The notes beneath the pieces were generated by a model that saw nothing but the letters and a program-made list of their open reading frames with translations, was not told where the DNA came from and did not search any database. From Bernardetia sp. ABR2-2B (GTDB lineage Bacteria; Bacteroidota; Bacteroidia; Cytophagales; Bernardetiaceae), in the NCBI RefSeq assembly GCF_037126435.1, contig NZ_CP147020.1, forward strand, positions 4,229,001 to 4,293,000: a stretch of 64,000 nucleotides of DNA. Direction: 5' to 3'. Within the stretch, counting starts at the first letter, position 1, and each line of letters opens with the position of its first letter. Shown here one piece after another: positions 1 to 8,800 of the stretch. A program made the position numbers and the translations under genes.

Positions 1-1
1 C

Positions 2-1162
2 GTTTTGGGTTGCTTACTAGTGAGTTTTTCTTACTCAAATTTTAATACAGCTTCAGCTCAAATTGGTGTCGATTCTACTGGACGTAGAGTAATCACTACT
101 GCTATTCCTATTTTGTTAGTAGGTCCTGATTCTCGTGCTGCTGGTATGGGAGATTTGGGCGCAGCTACTTCTCCTGATGCAAATTCAGTACATTGGAACC
201 CTTCAAAATTAGCTTTTATCGAAAATGATTGGTCGTTTGGAGTATCTTATTCTCCTTGGTTACAAAGGTTAGTTAATGATATGTGGTTGGGTTATGTAAG
301 TGGTTCGAAACGTATTTCTAAAACACAAACTGTAGGTGTTACTTTCCGTTATTTTGATATGGGAAGTCTTCAATTCACAGATGCTAGAGGCGAACCTCTA
401 AGAGATTTTAATCCTCGTGAGGCTGCCATTGATGCAACGTTTGCCCAACAACTTTCCAAAAAGTTAAGTATTGCAGGTACATTTCGTTTTATTCATTCCA
501 ATTTAGCAGGAAATGTAACTAATAACGGTCCTGTTGAGAATGTCAAACCAGCTAACACAGGTGCAGTAGATGTATCGATGTTTTATAAGAGCAAACTCAA
601 TTTCAAAAGTTTTGAAGGAGATTGGGCATTGGGATTAAATATTTCAAATATTGGTGCGCCAGTAACTTATAATGATGCTGCACAACAAGATTATTTACCT
701 GCTAATTTGCGTCTAGGAACAGCTTTCAATGCAGAATTTGATGAGTTTAATAAACTGACTCTTGCTTTTGATGTTAGTAAATTACTTGTTCCTACTCCTG
801 AAAACACGGCTTCTAATGGTGCAAACGACCCAGTTTTGTCTTCTATCTTTAAGTCATTTGGAGATGCTCCTGATGGTTTTGGCGAAGAAATAAAAGAAAC
901 AATTTTTGCCGTAGGTGCAGAATATTGGTATGCCGATTTGATTGCGCTTCGTGGGGGGTATTTTCACGAAAATCAAGAAAAAGGAAATCGTCGTTATTTT
1001 ACATTAGGTTTGGGTTTGCGTTATCAAGTTTTTGGTTTTGATTTCGCTTATCTTATTCCAAATCAACAACAACATCCACTTGCTGATACTATTCGTTTTT
1101 CTCTTTTATTTAATATCAATAAAGGTGAAAAAATAGATGAGCCAGAGGAAGGAAATAACTAA
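2..1162 (+). CDS. porV: PorV-like T9SS outer-membrane protein, 5'-partial
   Basis: PorV/LptO-family outer-membrane barrel of the type IX secretion system. In this family PorV receives cargo from the translocon and delivers it to the PorU sortase complex. The frame is open to the left edge. The first usable start is a TTG at base 5, in the middle of a hydrophobic signal-like stretch ending near TASAQ, so the true start is probably upstream of the window. Near the mature N-terminus are the family hallmarks: the TTAIPILLVGPDSRAAGMGD block and an HWNPSKLAF motif, followed by alternating beta-barrel strands to the C-terminus. A paralogue follows 200 bp downstream in the same direction. The family call is secure; which of the two copies is the functional PorV is not decidable here. 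Confidence 0.85.
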   Translation, partial: VLGCLLVSFSYSNFNTASAQIGVDSTGRRVITTAIPILLVGPDSRAAGMGDLGAATSPDANSVHWNPSKLAFIENDWSFGVSYSPWLQRLVNDMWLGYVSGSKRISKTQTVGVTFRYFDMGSLQFTDARGEPLRDFNPREAAIDATFAQQLSKKLSIAGTFRFIHSNLAGNVTNNGPVENVKPANTGAVDVSMFYKSKLNFKSFEGDWALGLNISNIGAPVTYNDAAQQDYLPANLRLGTAFNAEFDEFNKLTLAFDVSKLLVPTPENTASNGANDPVLSSIFKSFGDAPDGFGEEIKETIFAVGAEYWYADLIALRGGYFHENQEKGNRRYFTLGLGLRYQVFGFDFAYLIPNQQQHPLADTIRFSLLFNINKGEKIDEPEEGNN

Positions 1163-1172
1163 TTGAGAGTAC

Positions 1173-1205
1173 AAACCTATAAGGTTTTTAAAACCTTATA
1201 GGTTT
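1173..1205. repeat. near-perfect palindrome after porV copy 1
   Basis: AAACCTATAAGGTTTT (1173-1188) is followed after one base by its inverse complement (1190-1205). It lies 10 bp past the stop of the first porV gene but lacks a clear following T-run. A related palindrome with the same half-site lies after hisG (34546-34578), so this looks like a dispersed palindrome family that may also act in 3'-end formation. Confidence 0.6.
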
Positions 1206-1364
1206 GAAATGAAAATAAATAAGCTTTTATTTAAAAAAAAAGAGATTGAATGACTAAAAATTTACTTGCCTTTCGTTAGAACAAACTTCCGAAATCACTT
1301 TGAATATTCTAAGTAAATCCCTTTCGTCTAATTATTTATATCTTTTATTTTTTTTTGAATAAAT

Positions 1365-2501
1365 ATGCAAATAGTAAAAAGCAGTTTGTCAATTCTTTTG
1401 ACGCTAATTTTAAGTAGTTTTTCTAATTTTTGTTTTGCTCAAGTAACAGCCAATGCTCAGTCTAGAGCAATTCGAACAGCCGTTCCTATCTTACGTTTTT
1501 CGCCTGATGCTCGTGGTAGTTCCATGGGAAATGCAGGAGTAGCACTTTCTCCAAATGTAAATGCTACATTTTGGAATCCTTCAAAACTATCTTTCCTCAA
1601 AAATGAATGGAATTTTGGAGCTTCTTATTCTCCTGTTTTCCATAGAGTGGCTGACAATATGTGGTTTGGCTATTTTTCAGCAGCTAAAAAGCTAAATGAA
1701 GAACAAGCAATAGCACTTTCTTCTCGGTATTTTGAAAAAGGAAAAGCTGGTAATATCACAATGCCAAACTCATCACAAGAATTAGATTTAGGTTACGATT
1801 TTACCCTAGATGCTAGTTTTGCCCAAAAGGTCTCTGAGAAGTTGAGCCTTGCAGCTACGTTTAGATATATTCGTTCGAATCAATTATTTATCAATTCTTC
1901 TAATACTTATTTTAACTCTGTTCAAAATGTAGGTGCGATGGATGTATCTCTGTTTTACAAAACAGACTTCGTAATTAATGAAAAACAAGTAGATTGGAAT
2001 GTAGGAGTAAATATTTCAAATATGGGGCAACCCTTTTCATATCTAGGCGCAAAAGAATACTTACCAGCAAATCTTGCTATCGGAACAACTCTGACTCATC
2101 ATTTGAATCAAGATAATTTATTTACCTTTGCTTTTGATGTAAATAAACTACTTGTTCCTACCCCAAACTCTTCAAATCAAATACCACAAAAAAATGTTGT
2201 ATCTTCTATTTTTAATTCTTTTTCTGATGCTCCAAATGGTTTTAGTGAAGAAATGCAAGAGCTTATTTTAGCTTTAGGTGCAGAGTATTCATATAAAAAT
2301 GCATTGAAATTAAGAAGTGGTTATTATCATGAAAATGAAAACAAGGGTAATAATCGTTATCTTACCTTTGGGTTGGGAGTAGAAAGAAAAGCCATTGCTT
2401 TGAATGTTTCTCTTCTAAAAGCCATTGTTGATTCGCCAAATGATGGAGCTTTTCAAGTTTCTCTAATTTGTGCTTTTGATTCCAAGAAAGAAAATTTATA
2501 A
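1365..2501 (+). CDS. PorV-family outer-membrane protein, second tandem copy
   Basis: 378-aa paralogue of the preceding PorV-like protein. An N-terminal signal peptide (hydrophobic residues about 7-24, cleavage near CFAQ) is followed by the same landmarks: RTAVPILRFSPDARGSSMG, a TFWNPSKLSF motif and a barrel of alternating strands. Many blocks match copy 1 at equivalent positions, for example DVNKLLVPTPNS here and DVSKLLVPTPEN in copy 1, so the pair arose by duplication. The ATG at 1365 places the signal peptide correctly. Family knowledge suggests an outer-membrane role in T9SS cargo handling. A specialised shuttle for a subset of cargo is inference. The gene ends before a bidirectional terminator shared with the convergent DUF4293 gene. 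Confidence 0.8.
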   Translation: MQIVKSSLSILLTLILSSFSNFCFAQVTANAQSRAIRTAVPILRFSPDARGSSMGNAGVALSPNVNATFWNPSKLSFLKNEWNFGASYSPVFHRVADNMWFGYFSAAKKLNEEQAIALSSRYFEKGKAGNITMPNSSQELDLGYDFTLDASFAQKVSEKLSLAATFRYIRSNQLFINSSNTYFNSVQNVGAMDVSLFYKTDFVINEKQVDWNVGVNISNMGQPFSYLGAKEYLPANLAIGTTLTHHLNQDNLFTFAFDVNKLLVPTPNSSNQIPQKNVVSSIFNSFSDAPNGFSEEMQELILALGAEYSYKNALKLRSGYYHENENKGNNRYLTFGLGVERKAIALNVSLLKAIVDSPNDGAFQVSLICAFDSKKENL

Positions 2502-2561
2502 TTTTTAGCCAAAAACTAAAGTTTACAGTACAGCTTCATTATGAAAAATAAGCTATACTAA

Positions 2562-2599
2562 AAAAAGCCATTTCTAACTAAATAGAAATGGCTTTTTTT
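2562..2599. terminator. bidirectional intrinsic terminator
   Basis: An A-run, then an AGCCATTTCTA stem with its inverted complement (TAGAAATGGCT) and a T-run of seven. It sits between the convergent second porV copy and the DUF4293 gene, so it can serve both strands. Confidence 0.85.
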
Positions 2600-2622
2600 G
2601 ATTTTTATTTTACAGGAAAAAC

Positions 2623-3090
2623 TTATCTCAAACGGTCTGCGCTACGCACCATATCTTCGTCTTTTTTGATGAAACGAACAGAAAGCCAATTAAATAAAAT
2701 AGCTGCCACAGGAAGGTAATATCCATAAGCCATAGTTCCTCCCATTTCAGGAGAAAAAATATCTTGTGCTTGATAGGTTAGAAAAGTAGAAACCCCAATA
2801 AAAACAGCAATAAGAAGAGTGCAGAAAAGAGCAATTTTCATTTGAAAACGACGATTTTTGAAGTTAAAAATATTCCAAAAAGCCAAAATAGCTGTCAGAC
2901 CTGCAATAATAGCAAGATAAATTGTTGTTTGTTCCATGACTGTTTCTCCTGCTAGAGTTTGTATCATTTCGATAGCATTTATCTGAATTTTGTTTGTTCC
3001 TACTTCTTTTCCCCAAATAGGAAGAAAAACAGTCAGTCCCATTAAGATAGAAACCATCAATAAAAAAATACTTTGAATACGCTGAATCAT
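2623..3090 (-). CDS. DUF4293 family membrane protein
   Basis: 155-aa integral membrane protein matching the Bacteroidota family DUF4293: an MIQRIQSIFLL start, four predicted membrane segments (about residues 6-25, 55-74, 83-104 and 120-140), and a short charged cytoplasmic tail. Function is unknown in this family. It is monocistronic and convergent to the porV pair. The region upstream of its start holds a repeat of ATTACGAATTACG type (3122-3150) and a TAATTTTG box on the minus strand (3260-3267) with no recognisable TTG partner at 19 bp. Confidence 0.8.
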   Translation of the reverse strand: MIQRIQSIFLLMVSILMGLTVFLPIWGKEVGTNKIQINAIEMIQTLAGETVMEQTTIYLAIIAGLTAILAFWNIFNFKNRRFQMKIALFCTLLIAVFIGVSTFLTYQAQDIFSPEMGGTMAYGYYLPVAAILFNWLSVRFIKKDEDMVRSADRLR

Positions 3091-3121
3091 AATTTTATGA
3101 ATTTTATGAATGAATCAAAGA

Positions 3122-3150
3122 CAATTACGAATTACGGAATACGAATTAAC
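3122..3150. repeat. short ATTACGAATT-type direct repeat
   Basis: Imperfect iterations of AATTACGAAT/ACGAATTA. Similar tracts lie at 3855-3875 and 16321-16355, all intergenic. Role unknown. Confidence 0.5.
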
Positions 3151-3358
3151 CTAAATAATCAATATATTTTTCTGTTAGATTAATAAGTCATTCAAAATTT
3201 GAAAGTATTTTTAGTAAAACGTTGTCCTTTGTAAATTAAATAAATTATTTTTGTGGCTGCAAAATTACAGAACTTAGCCTAAAAAGTGCTACTAGATTCT
3301 GAAATCTTTGTAATTTAATCCTTAAAACCTCTTTTTTATTTATTTTATCTCCTCTATT

Positions 3359-3829
3359 ATGAAGATTCAGCTTTTTGATTCGACGGCATCAGAAAAATTA
3401 GAACGTGCTTTTGCTATTCGTAGAATTGTTTTTATTGAAGGACAAGATGTTCCTGAAGAAGATGATTTTGATGGACTAGACGCAATAGCAACTCATATTT
3501 TGGCAATAGATGAAAGTAATAATGAAAAAGCAGTTGGAACAGCTCGTTTTAGAGTAACTGAAAAGCATAAAGATAACTCTCCCAAAAAAATAAAACTAGA
3601 GCGTTTTGCTGTTTTGGAAGAAGATAGAGGAAAAAAAGCAGGACAAAAAATGGTAGAGTTTGCGCTACAACAAATTCAGAAAAAGGAAGAGTTCAAGACC
3701 GTAGAAACAATTTATCTACACGCCCAACTTGCAGCCGTTTCATTATATGAGCGTTGTGGATTCAAAAAAGACGGAGATGTTTTTGAAGAAAGTGGAATTA
3801 TGCACTACAAAATGATTTATAAAGTTTAA
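3359..3829 (+). CDS. GNAT family N-acetyltransferase
   Basis: 156-aa GNAT-fold acetyltransferase resembling the ElaA/YjcF branch. The acetyl-CoA pyrophosphate-binding motif A is visible as LERFAVLEEDRGKKAGQKMV (about residues 81-100, R-G-x-x-A-G loop). It is followed by YLHAQLAAVSLYERCGF, the typical motif B with the beta-bulge and conserved Tyr. The N-terminal part (IRRIVFIEGQDVPEEDDFDG) matches ElaA-like proteins with an R-x-VF-x-EQ-type start. The acceptor substrate cannot be read from sequence. The gene is transcribed alone. Confidence 0.85.
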   Translation: MKIQLFDSTASEKLERAFAIRRIVFIEGQDVPEEDDFDGLDAIATHILAIDESNNEKAVGTARFRVTEKHKDNSPKKIKLERFAVLEEDRGKKAGQKMVEFALQQIQKKEEFKTVETIYLHAQLAAVSLYERCGFKKDGDVFEESGIMHYKMIYKV

Positions 3830-3854
3830 ATTACGACCTGCCAAAGCAGCGCAG

Positions 3855-3875
3855 CTAATTACGAATTACGAATTT
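3855..3875. repeat. ATTACGAATT-type direct repeat
   Basis: CTAATTACGAATTACGAATT lies between the GNAT gene and a lipoprotein gene. It is the same motif family as 3122-3150 and 16321-16355. Confidence 0.5.
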
Positions 3876-3898
3876 TTTCTGTTTATAAAATTTTGATT

Positions 3899-4606
3899 AT
3901 GATACGATTCAAAAAAATACTGAATTTTGCTTGTCTATTACTTGTCGTATTTTTTTTCTTCTCTTGTGATAATCAAGAACGTGAAGTTGATTTTGCTGCC
4001 ATTCATCAAAATTTAAAAAATAAACTAAGTAAAGAAGTAGCTAATCATAAATTTCAAGATGATAGTTTGCAGGTTTATGAAAAGTATATTTTTTATTCTC
4101 TAAAAGAGTATAAATCAGAAAAAAGTAAAATTGTCAATAGAGGATATTTTACACTATTTTACGTTCAGAATGTAGGAGATGATAAAAAAGTAAATACGAA
4201 AGATGATTACTTCAAGTTATTGAATACTGTTCGTACCGATGAAGTAATCGAAACAGATAGTAAAATGACTTTAAAGTTTGATGTTGGTACTTCAGAAACA
4301 TTCCAATACTACAATAGAGAATTTTTAACTCAAAACTTAACTATTCAATTTTCTATTACAGATAATGTTTCAGAAAAGAAAATGAAATATGATACAAATT
4401 ACAACTATAAAAGAATTACTAATTTGGGTAAAACACAATCAAGCTACTTAAGATACGAAGTTCATACTGGAATATCAGAAAGTAGTAAACTTTATCCACA
4501 ATGGAAAAGAGAAGATGAGTTATCAAAAGAAGGTTTAATTTATCGTACTGACAATAATGAACATTATTATACATTAGAGCTAGATGATTCTGAACTACTT
4601 AACTAA
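3899..4606 (+). CDS. hypothetical lipoprotein
   Basis: 235-aa protein of unknown function. An ATG at 3899 is preferred over an in-frame TTG six bases upstream because it starts a compact lipoprotein signal: basic MIRFKK, a hydrophobic core, and a lipobox ending FFFFSC. The lipidated Cys would be near residue 24. The mature part is rich in Lys, Asp and aromatic residues with beta-like alternation. It is followed 38 bp later by another lipoprotein gene of similar size, so the two may form a small operon. No recognised domain. Confidence 0.7.
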   Translation: MIRFKKILNFACLLLVVFFFFSCDNQEREVDFAAIHQNLKNKLSKEVANHKFQDDSLQVYEKYIFYSLKEYKSEKSKIVNRGYFTLFYVQNVGDDKKVNTKDDYFKLLNTVRTDEVIETDSKMTLKFDVGTSETFQYYNREFLTQNLTIQFSITDNVSEKKMKYDTNYNYKRITNLGKTQSSYLRYEVHTGISESSKLYPQWKREDELSKEGLIYRTDNNEHYYTLELDDSELLN

Positions 4607-4644
4607 TTTTATTTTCAATTAAATTCTACCTAAAACTGTATTTT

Positions 4645-5244
4645 ATGAAATCTATAAATCATTTGTCAAAAATAACTTTTTACCTTTTCTGTATCGCTTG
4701 TCTTTTTGGTTGTGCCTCTAAGAAAGAAGGACAAAGTAAATATTTAGTTTCTTTTGAAGAGAGCATAAAGACAAATCTACTGATTAATCGGTTTATTTAT
4801 TCAATAGAGCAAATTGAAATGGATTCTAGATTAGACTCAACTTCTAGTAGGAAAGATGTGGTTTCTTATTTCTTAGATGTTTCTAAAGATACTATTACTC
4901 AAAAATTGAAAGATAGAAAAGAAGTATTGTTAGTTATGGTGCAATATGAGTGCTTTGATAATTTTCCAAAAGTCAATTTATCTATAAAAGGAAACGAACG
5001 ATTCAATTTTTATGCAGAAGATGAGGAAGAAGAAAAAAGACAAAAAGAAGAATATGTAATGGTATTTGAAACTCAAGAGAATCGTTTTTTTAGCAACTAC
5101 CAAAGAGCAGGGGATTTAGAAATAGAAGGAATTATTTATCCACAAGTTAGCTTTTTTACAAGAAGAATGTACAGAGAAGAAGGAATAATAACAATCAAAA
5201 TCGCTGCTTATTTGACTTATGCAGAACAAAAAAAACTATTTTAA
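4645..5244 (+). CDS. hypothetical lipoprotein
   Basis: 199-aa putative lipoprotein. The N-terminal signal ends in the lipobox LFGC (Cys near residue 22) followed by ASKKEG. The mature region is charged, with a Glu/Lys-rich stretch (DEEEEKRQKEEY) about residues 130-141. No domain recognised. It probably forms a pair with the upstream lipoprotein and ends 13 bp before the stop of the convergent SiaB-like gene. Confidence 0.65.
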   Translation: MKSINHLSKITFYLFCIACLFGCASKKEGQSKYLVSFEESIKTNLLINRFIYSIEQIEMDSRLDSTSSRKDVVSYFLDVSKDTITQKLKDRKEVLLVMVQYECFDNFPKVNLSIKGNERFNFYAEDEEEEKRQKEEYVMVFETQENRFFSNYQRAGDLEIEGIIYPQVSFFTRRMYREEGIITIKIAAYLTYAEQKKLF

Positions 5245-5257
5245 GATAGAATAATAT

Positions 5258-5806
5258 CTAAAAAACCTCAATCCGATTCATTTTTACTTGAATAGAAAAG
5301 TACGCCATTTCTTCGTTTTTTTCAGAAATAGTAAATTCAGTTTCTAATGGATTATTCGATTTTCTTACCATTTCTATAAAGCCAATATTTCCTCCATAGT
5401 GTCCATCTTGGCGAGTAGCACGTCTTTGAGAGCGATAAAAAACACGCAAATCTTTAGGAGGGTTAAGCGAGTTTATATGTCCGCAATGACTTTTCATTTT
5501 TTTTATTTTACTTGTCTTTATTTTATTGGCAGCTGTAAAAATATAGTGGGTTTCGGTTTTTTGGACAACAAGCATTCCATAGCCTACTTCTCTTCTATCA
5601 GCCAAAGAAAATTCTCTTTTCTCAGAGTAATGATTAATATTCTGACCTAACTCTATGATAATACCAAAAAGACGTTTACTAACTAAATAATCTTCTTCAG
5701 CTTCACGCAGTCGTTTTGCCATTGTTGCCAAAATAGTTTGAGACATTGCACCTTGATACATCAAAACAACGTCTTTGTGTGCTAAAGAAGGGTATAAGTC
5801 AAGCAT
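5258..5806 (-). CDS. siaB-like: SiaB-family protein kinase (DUF6272)
   Basis: 182-aa protein of the SiaB/DUF6272 family, which has a GHKL/anti-sigma-factor-like ATPase fold. The N-box is visible as IIELGQNINHYSEKRE (about residues 49-64, with conserved Asn and His). A glycine-rich segment, YGGNIGFIEMVRKS (about residues 137-150), corresponds to the ATP lid/G-box. In the Pseudomonas SiaABCD pathway SiaB phosphorylates the small protein SiaC and the SpoIIE phosphatase SiaA reverses this. Here the gene lies 79 bp downstream of, and co-directional with, a giant SpoIIE-domain sensor, and a SiaC homologue is at 56353-56736. Kinase activity and pairing are inferred. Confidence 0.8.
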   Translation of the reverse strand: MLDLYPSLAHKDVVLMYQGAMSQTILATMAKRLREAEEDYLVSKRLFGIIIELGQNINHYSEKREFSLADRREVGYGMLVVQKTETHYIFTAANKIKTSKIKKMKSHCGHINSLNPPKDLRVFYRSQRRATRQDGHYGGNIGFIEMVRKSNNPLETEFTISEKNEEMAYFSIQVKMNRIEVF

Positions 5807-5885
5807 AAATACAAATTTAGAATTTAGATTTTATAATTCAGAGTTAAAATCAGTTTAGAATAGTCATCAATTCTAAAATCTAAAT

Positions 5886-8800
5886 TTATAGTCTGATTCC
5901 TATCAGAGTAATATCATCTCTTTGTTTTTGATTTCCTTGATGACGATCCAAATCTTCTTCTAAAATAGTTTTTTGTTCGTTCATATCAAAATCTGAATTC
6001 TGATTCAATAATTGATGCAAACGTTTCGAACCATATTTTGTGCCTGAAATATTGTTTTGGTCAGTTATTCCATCAGTAAATAAATAGAGTGCGTCTCCTT
6101 TTTTGGCTGTCATTTGTAGTTGAATGAATGGACGTTTTTTATTTTTTCTCCAGCCACCAATAGATTTTTTGTCGCCTTTCAAGATATGAGATTCTCCTCT
6201 ACTTACCCAAACAGCATGACGTTTTGCTCCTGCAAAAACAATTTCTCTTTCTAGCGTATCTTCTTCTAGAGCATCAATTCTACATAGAGAAACGTCCATT
6301 CCATCATCATTTCCAGATTCATCTTGTTTCAAAGCATTCTTTAAACGAACATGTAACTCATCCAAAATTTTGGCAGGTTCAAGAACATTTGCTTCATTAA
6401 TAATTTCATTGAGTAGTCTGCTTCCAATCATAGACATAAATGCCCCTGGAACTCCGTGTCCTGTACAATCGACAGAAGCAATAAAAGTACGTCCTTCTAT
6501 TTCTCTAAGCCAGTAAAAATCACCCGAAACGACATCTTTTGGTCTAAAAACCATAAAAGAATCATCAAAACTATTTTCAAGCATTTCATCTGTTGGTAGG
6601 ATGGCTTGTTGAATGGTTTGAGCATAACGCAGACTATCCATAATACGAATACTGCTTTCTTGAATTGTATTTTTTGCTTGACCAAGTTCCGAATAATTTT
6701 GAATATTATCTAGCGCAATCGAAACATAGGAAGCCAGACCTTTCAATAATGTTAAATGACGGTCAGAGTACGAATTTTTTTCTAAAGATTGTACTGTCAG
6801 CACACCCACAGGACGGTTTTTGATAGCTAAAGGCAAATAAATAAGAGATTTGGGAAGTATATTTCCTACCGAAACAACTTCACCTGCCACATATTTTGCA
6901 TATTCACTTTGAAGGTCTCCTATTTTTACTTCTTTTTGGTTGCGAATTGCCCAAGCAGAGAGTAGCGTTTTGTCTCTCGCTGCATTAAAGTCATAATTCA
7001 ATGGATTTCCTTCTACTGAATATCCTCTAAACTCAATTAAATTTGTTTTTTCATTCAAAACACCAATTCCAAACCCAGGGGCATTCATCAAGCTATTGAC
7101 GTGTTGATACAGAACAGCTACCATTTGGTCAAAATCTAAGGTTGCAGTTACTTGCTGTCCAATATCTGAAAGGACACGTACGTTTTGGTACGAATTTTCG
7201 ATTTCATTTCTTTGTTTGGAAAGGTCATCACGCTGTGCCATTACTTCGGCTTGTTTTTGTTTCAAAACAGCATTCATATCCAAAATCTGACGGCTTTGAT
7301 TTGATATTTCATTATAAGCAATCTGTAATTTTTCTTTTTCTTCTTCTAGTTCGTTCGTTCTTTGATGCACTTCCATAGAAAGACGACTTTTTTGTTTTTG
7401 CATTTCGCCATTTCTCCAAAACCAAAATGAAGCCCCAGCACCAATTAAAAGCATAGCTAATGCAATCTTGAACCAAATAGCTTCCCAATAAGGAGGTTTG
7501 ATATAAATACGTAACGTTGCACCACTTTCATTCCAATAACCGTCACTATTAGCAGCCTTTACTCTCAAAATATACTCTCTCCCTTCTGGTAGATTGGTAT
7601 AAGAAGCAGTGTGATTTCGGTAAGATGTATAATGCCAATCATCATCAAATCCCTCTAATTTATACATATATTCTGTTTTTTTAGGAAGACGATAATTTAA
7701 GGCTACAAAATCCACAGAAAAACTATTTTGTCCGTGAGAAAGCGTTATCATGTCAGTTTGTGCAATATTCCTACTTAAAATACCTGTTTCGTCATTTGCA
7801 CGAATATCTCTACCCAATATTTTTAGGTTAGTCAGATAAACAGGTGGAATATAACTATTGTCTTTAATACTATCAGGATGAAAAACAGTAATTCCATATA
7901 CAGTTCCAAATATAAGTTCACCGTCTTTTGTTTTTTCTACGGCATTGTGATTGAAGCGATTGCTTGGAAGTCCGTCATTCAAATCATAATTTCTAAATAC
8001 TTGTGTATCAATATTGAATCTTGATAAACCTCTATTTGTACTAATCCATAAATGACGACTGTTGTCTTGCTCAATGGCATAAATTACACCGTCTGGCAAT
8101 CCATCTTTTTCGGTATAATGTGTAAAGTTATCAGCTTCTTTATGGAAACGATTTAGTCCTCCTCCGTGTGTTCCTGCCCAAAGCACACCTGTTTCGTCTT
8201 CAAAGAGAGTAACAATATAACTGTTGCTAAGTCCACCAGAATCATCATTTGCTTGATTATAGGTAATAAAATCTTGACTTTGTTTTCTAAAACGGTTTAG
8301 TCCATTACTTGTACCTACCCACAAAATACCATAACGGTCTTGCAATAATGCCCAAACTGAATTATCACTCAATCCAGAGCCGTCTCTTTCTGTATATTTA
8401 TATACTTTTTCAGTTTTATCTTTTATAGCATACAATCCATTATTTGTTCCTATCCAAATATCATTGTAAGTATCTTGCATCATTGTCCAAATGCTATTAT
8501 CAGCAAACTGAGGAGAGTTTCCCCCTTTTTTATTGGCTAATTTGGTCAGGTCAAATGGAATAGCTTCAGAAGTGGAGTTTCCTGTCAAGCCTAACGATTT
8601 TAAATTATATTTATATAACCCATCTTGTAGCGTTCCTATCCAAAGATTTCCGTTTTTGTCTTCTAATAAGCTTAATATATGTTTGTTTCGAAGTCCAATT
8701 TTATCACTTATTTTGATAAGCTGCCATTCTGTTGATTCAGGTTTTGGCATATAGACATACAAACCATTTTCAGTTCCTAACCATGTATTTCCCAAATAAT

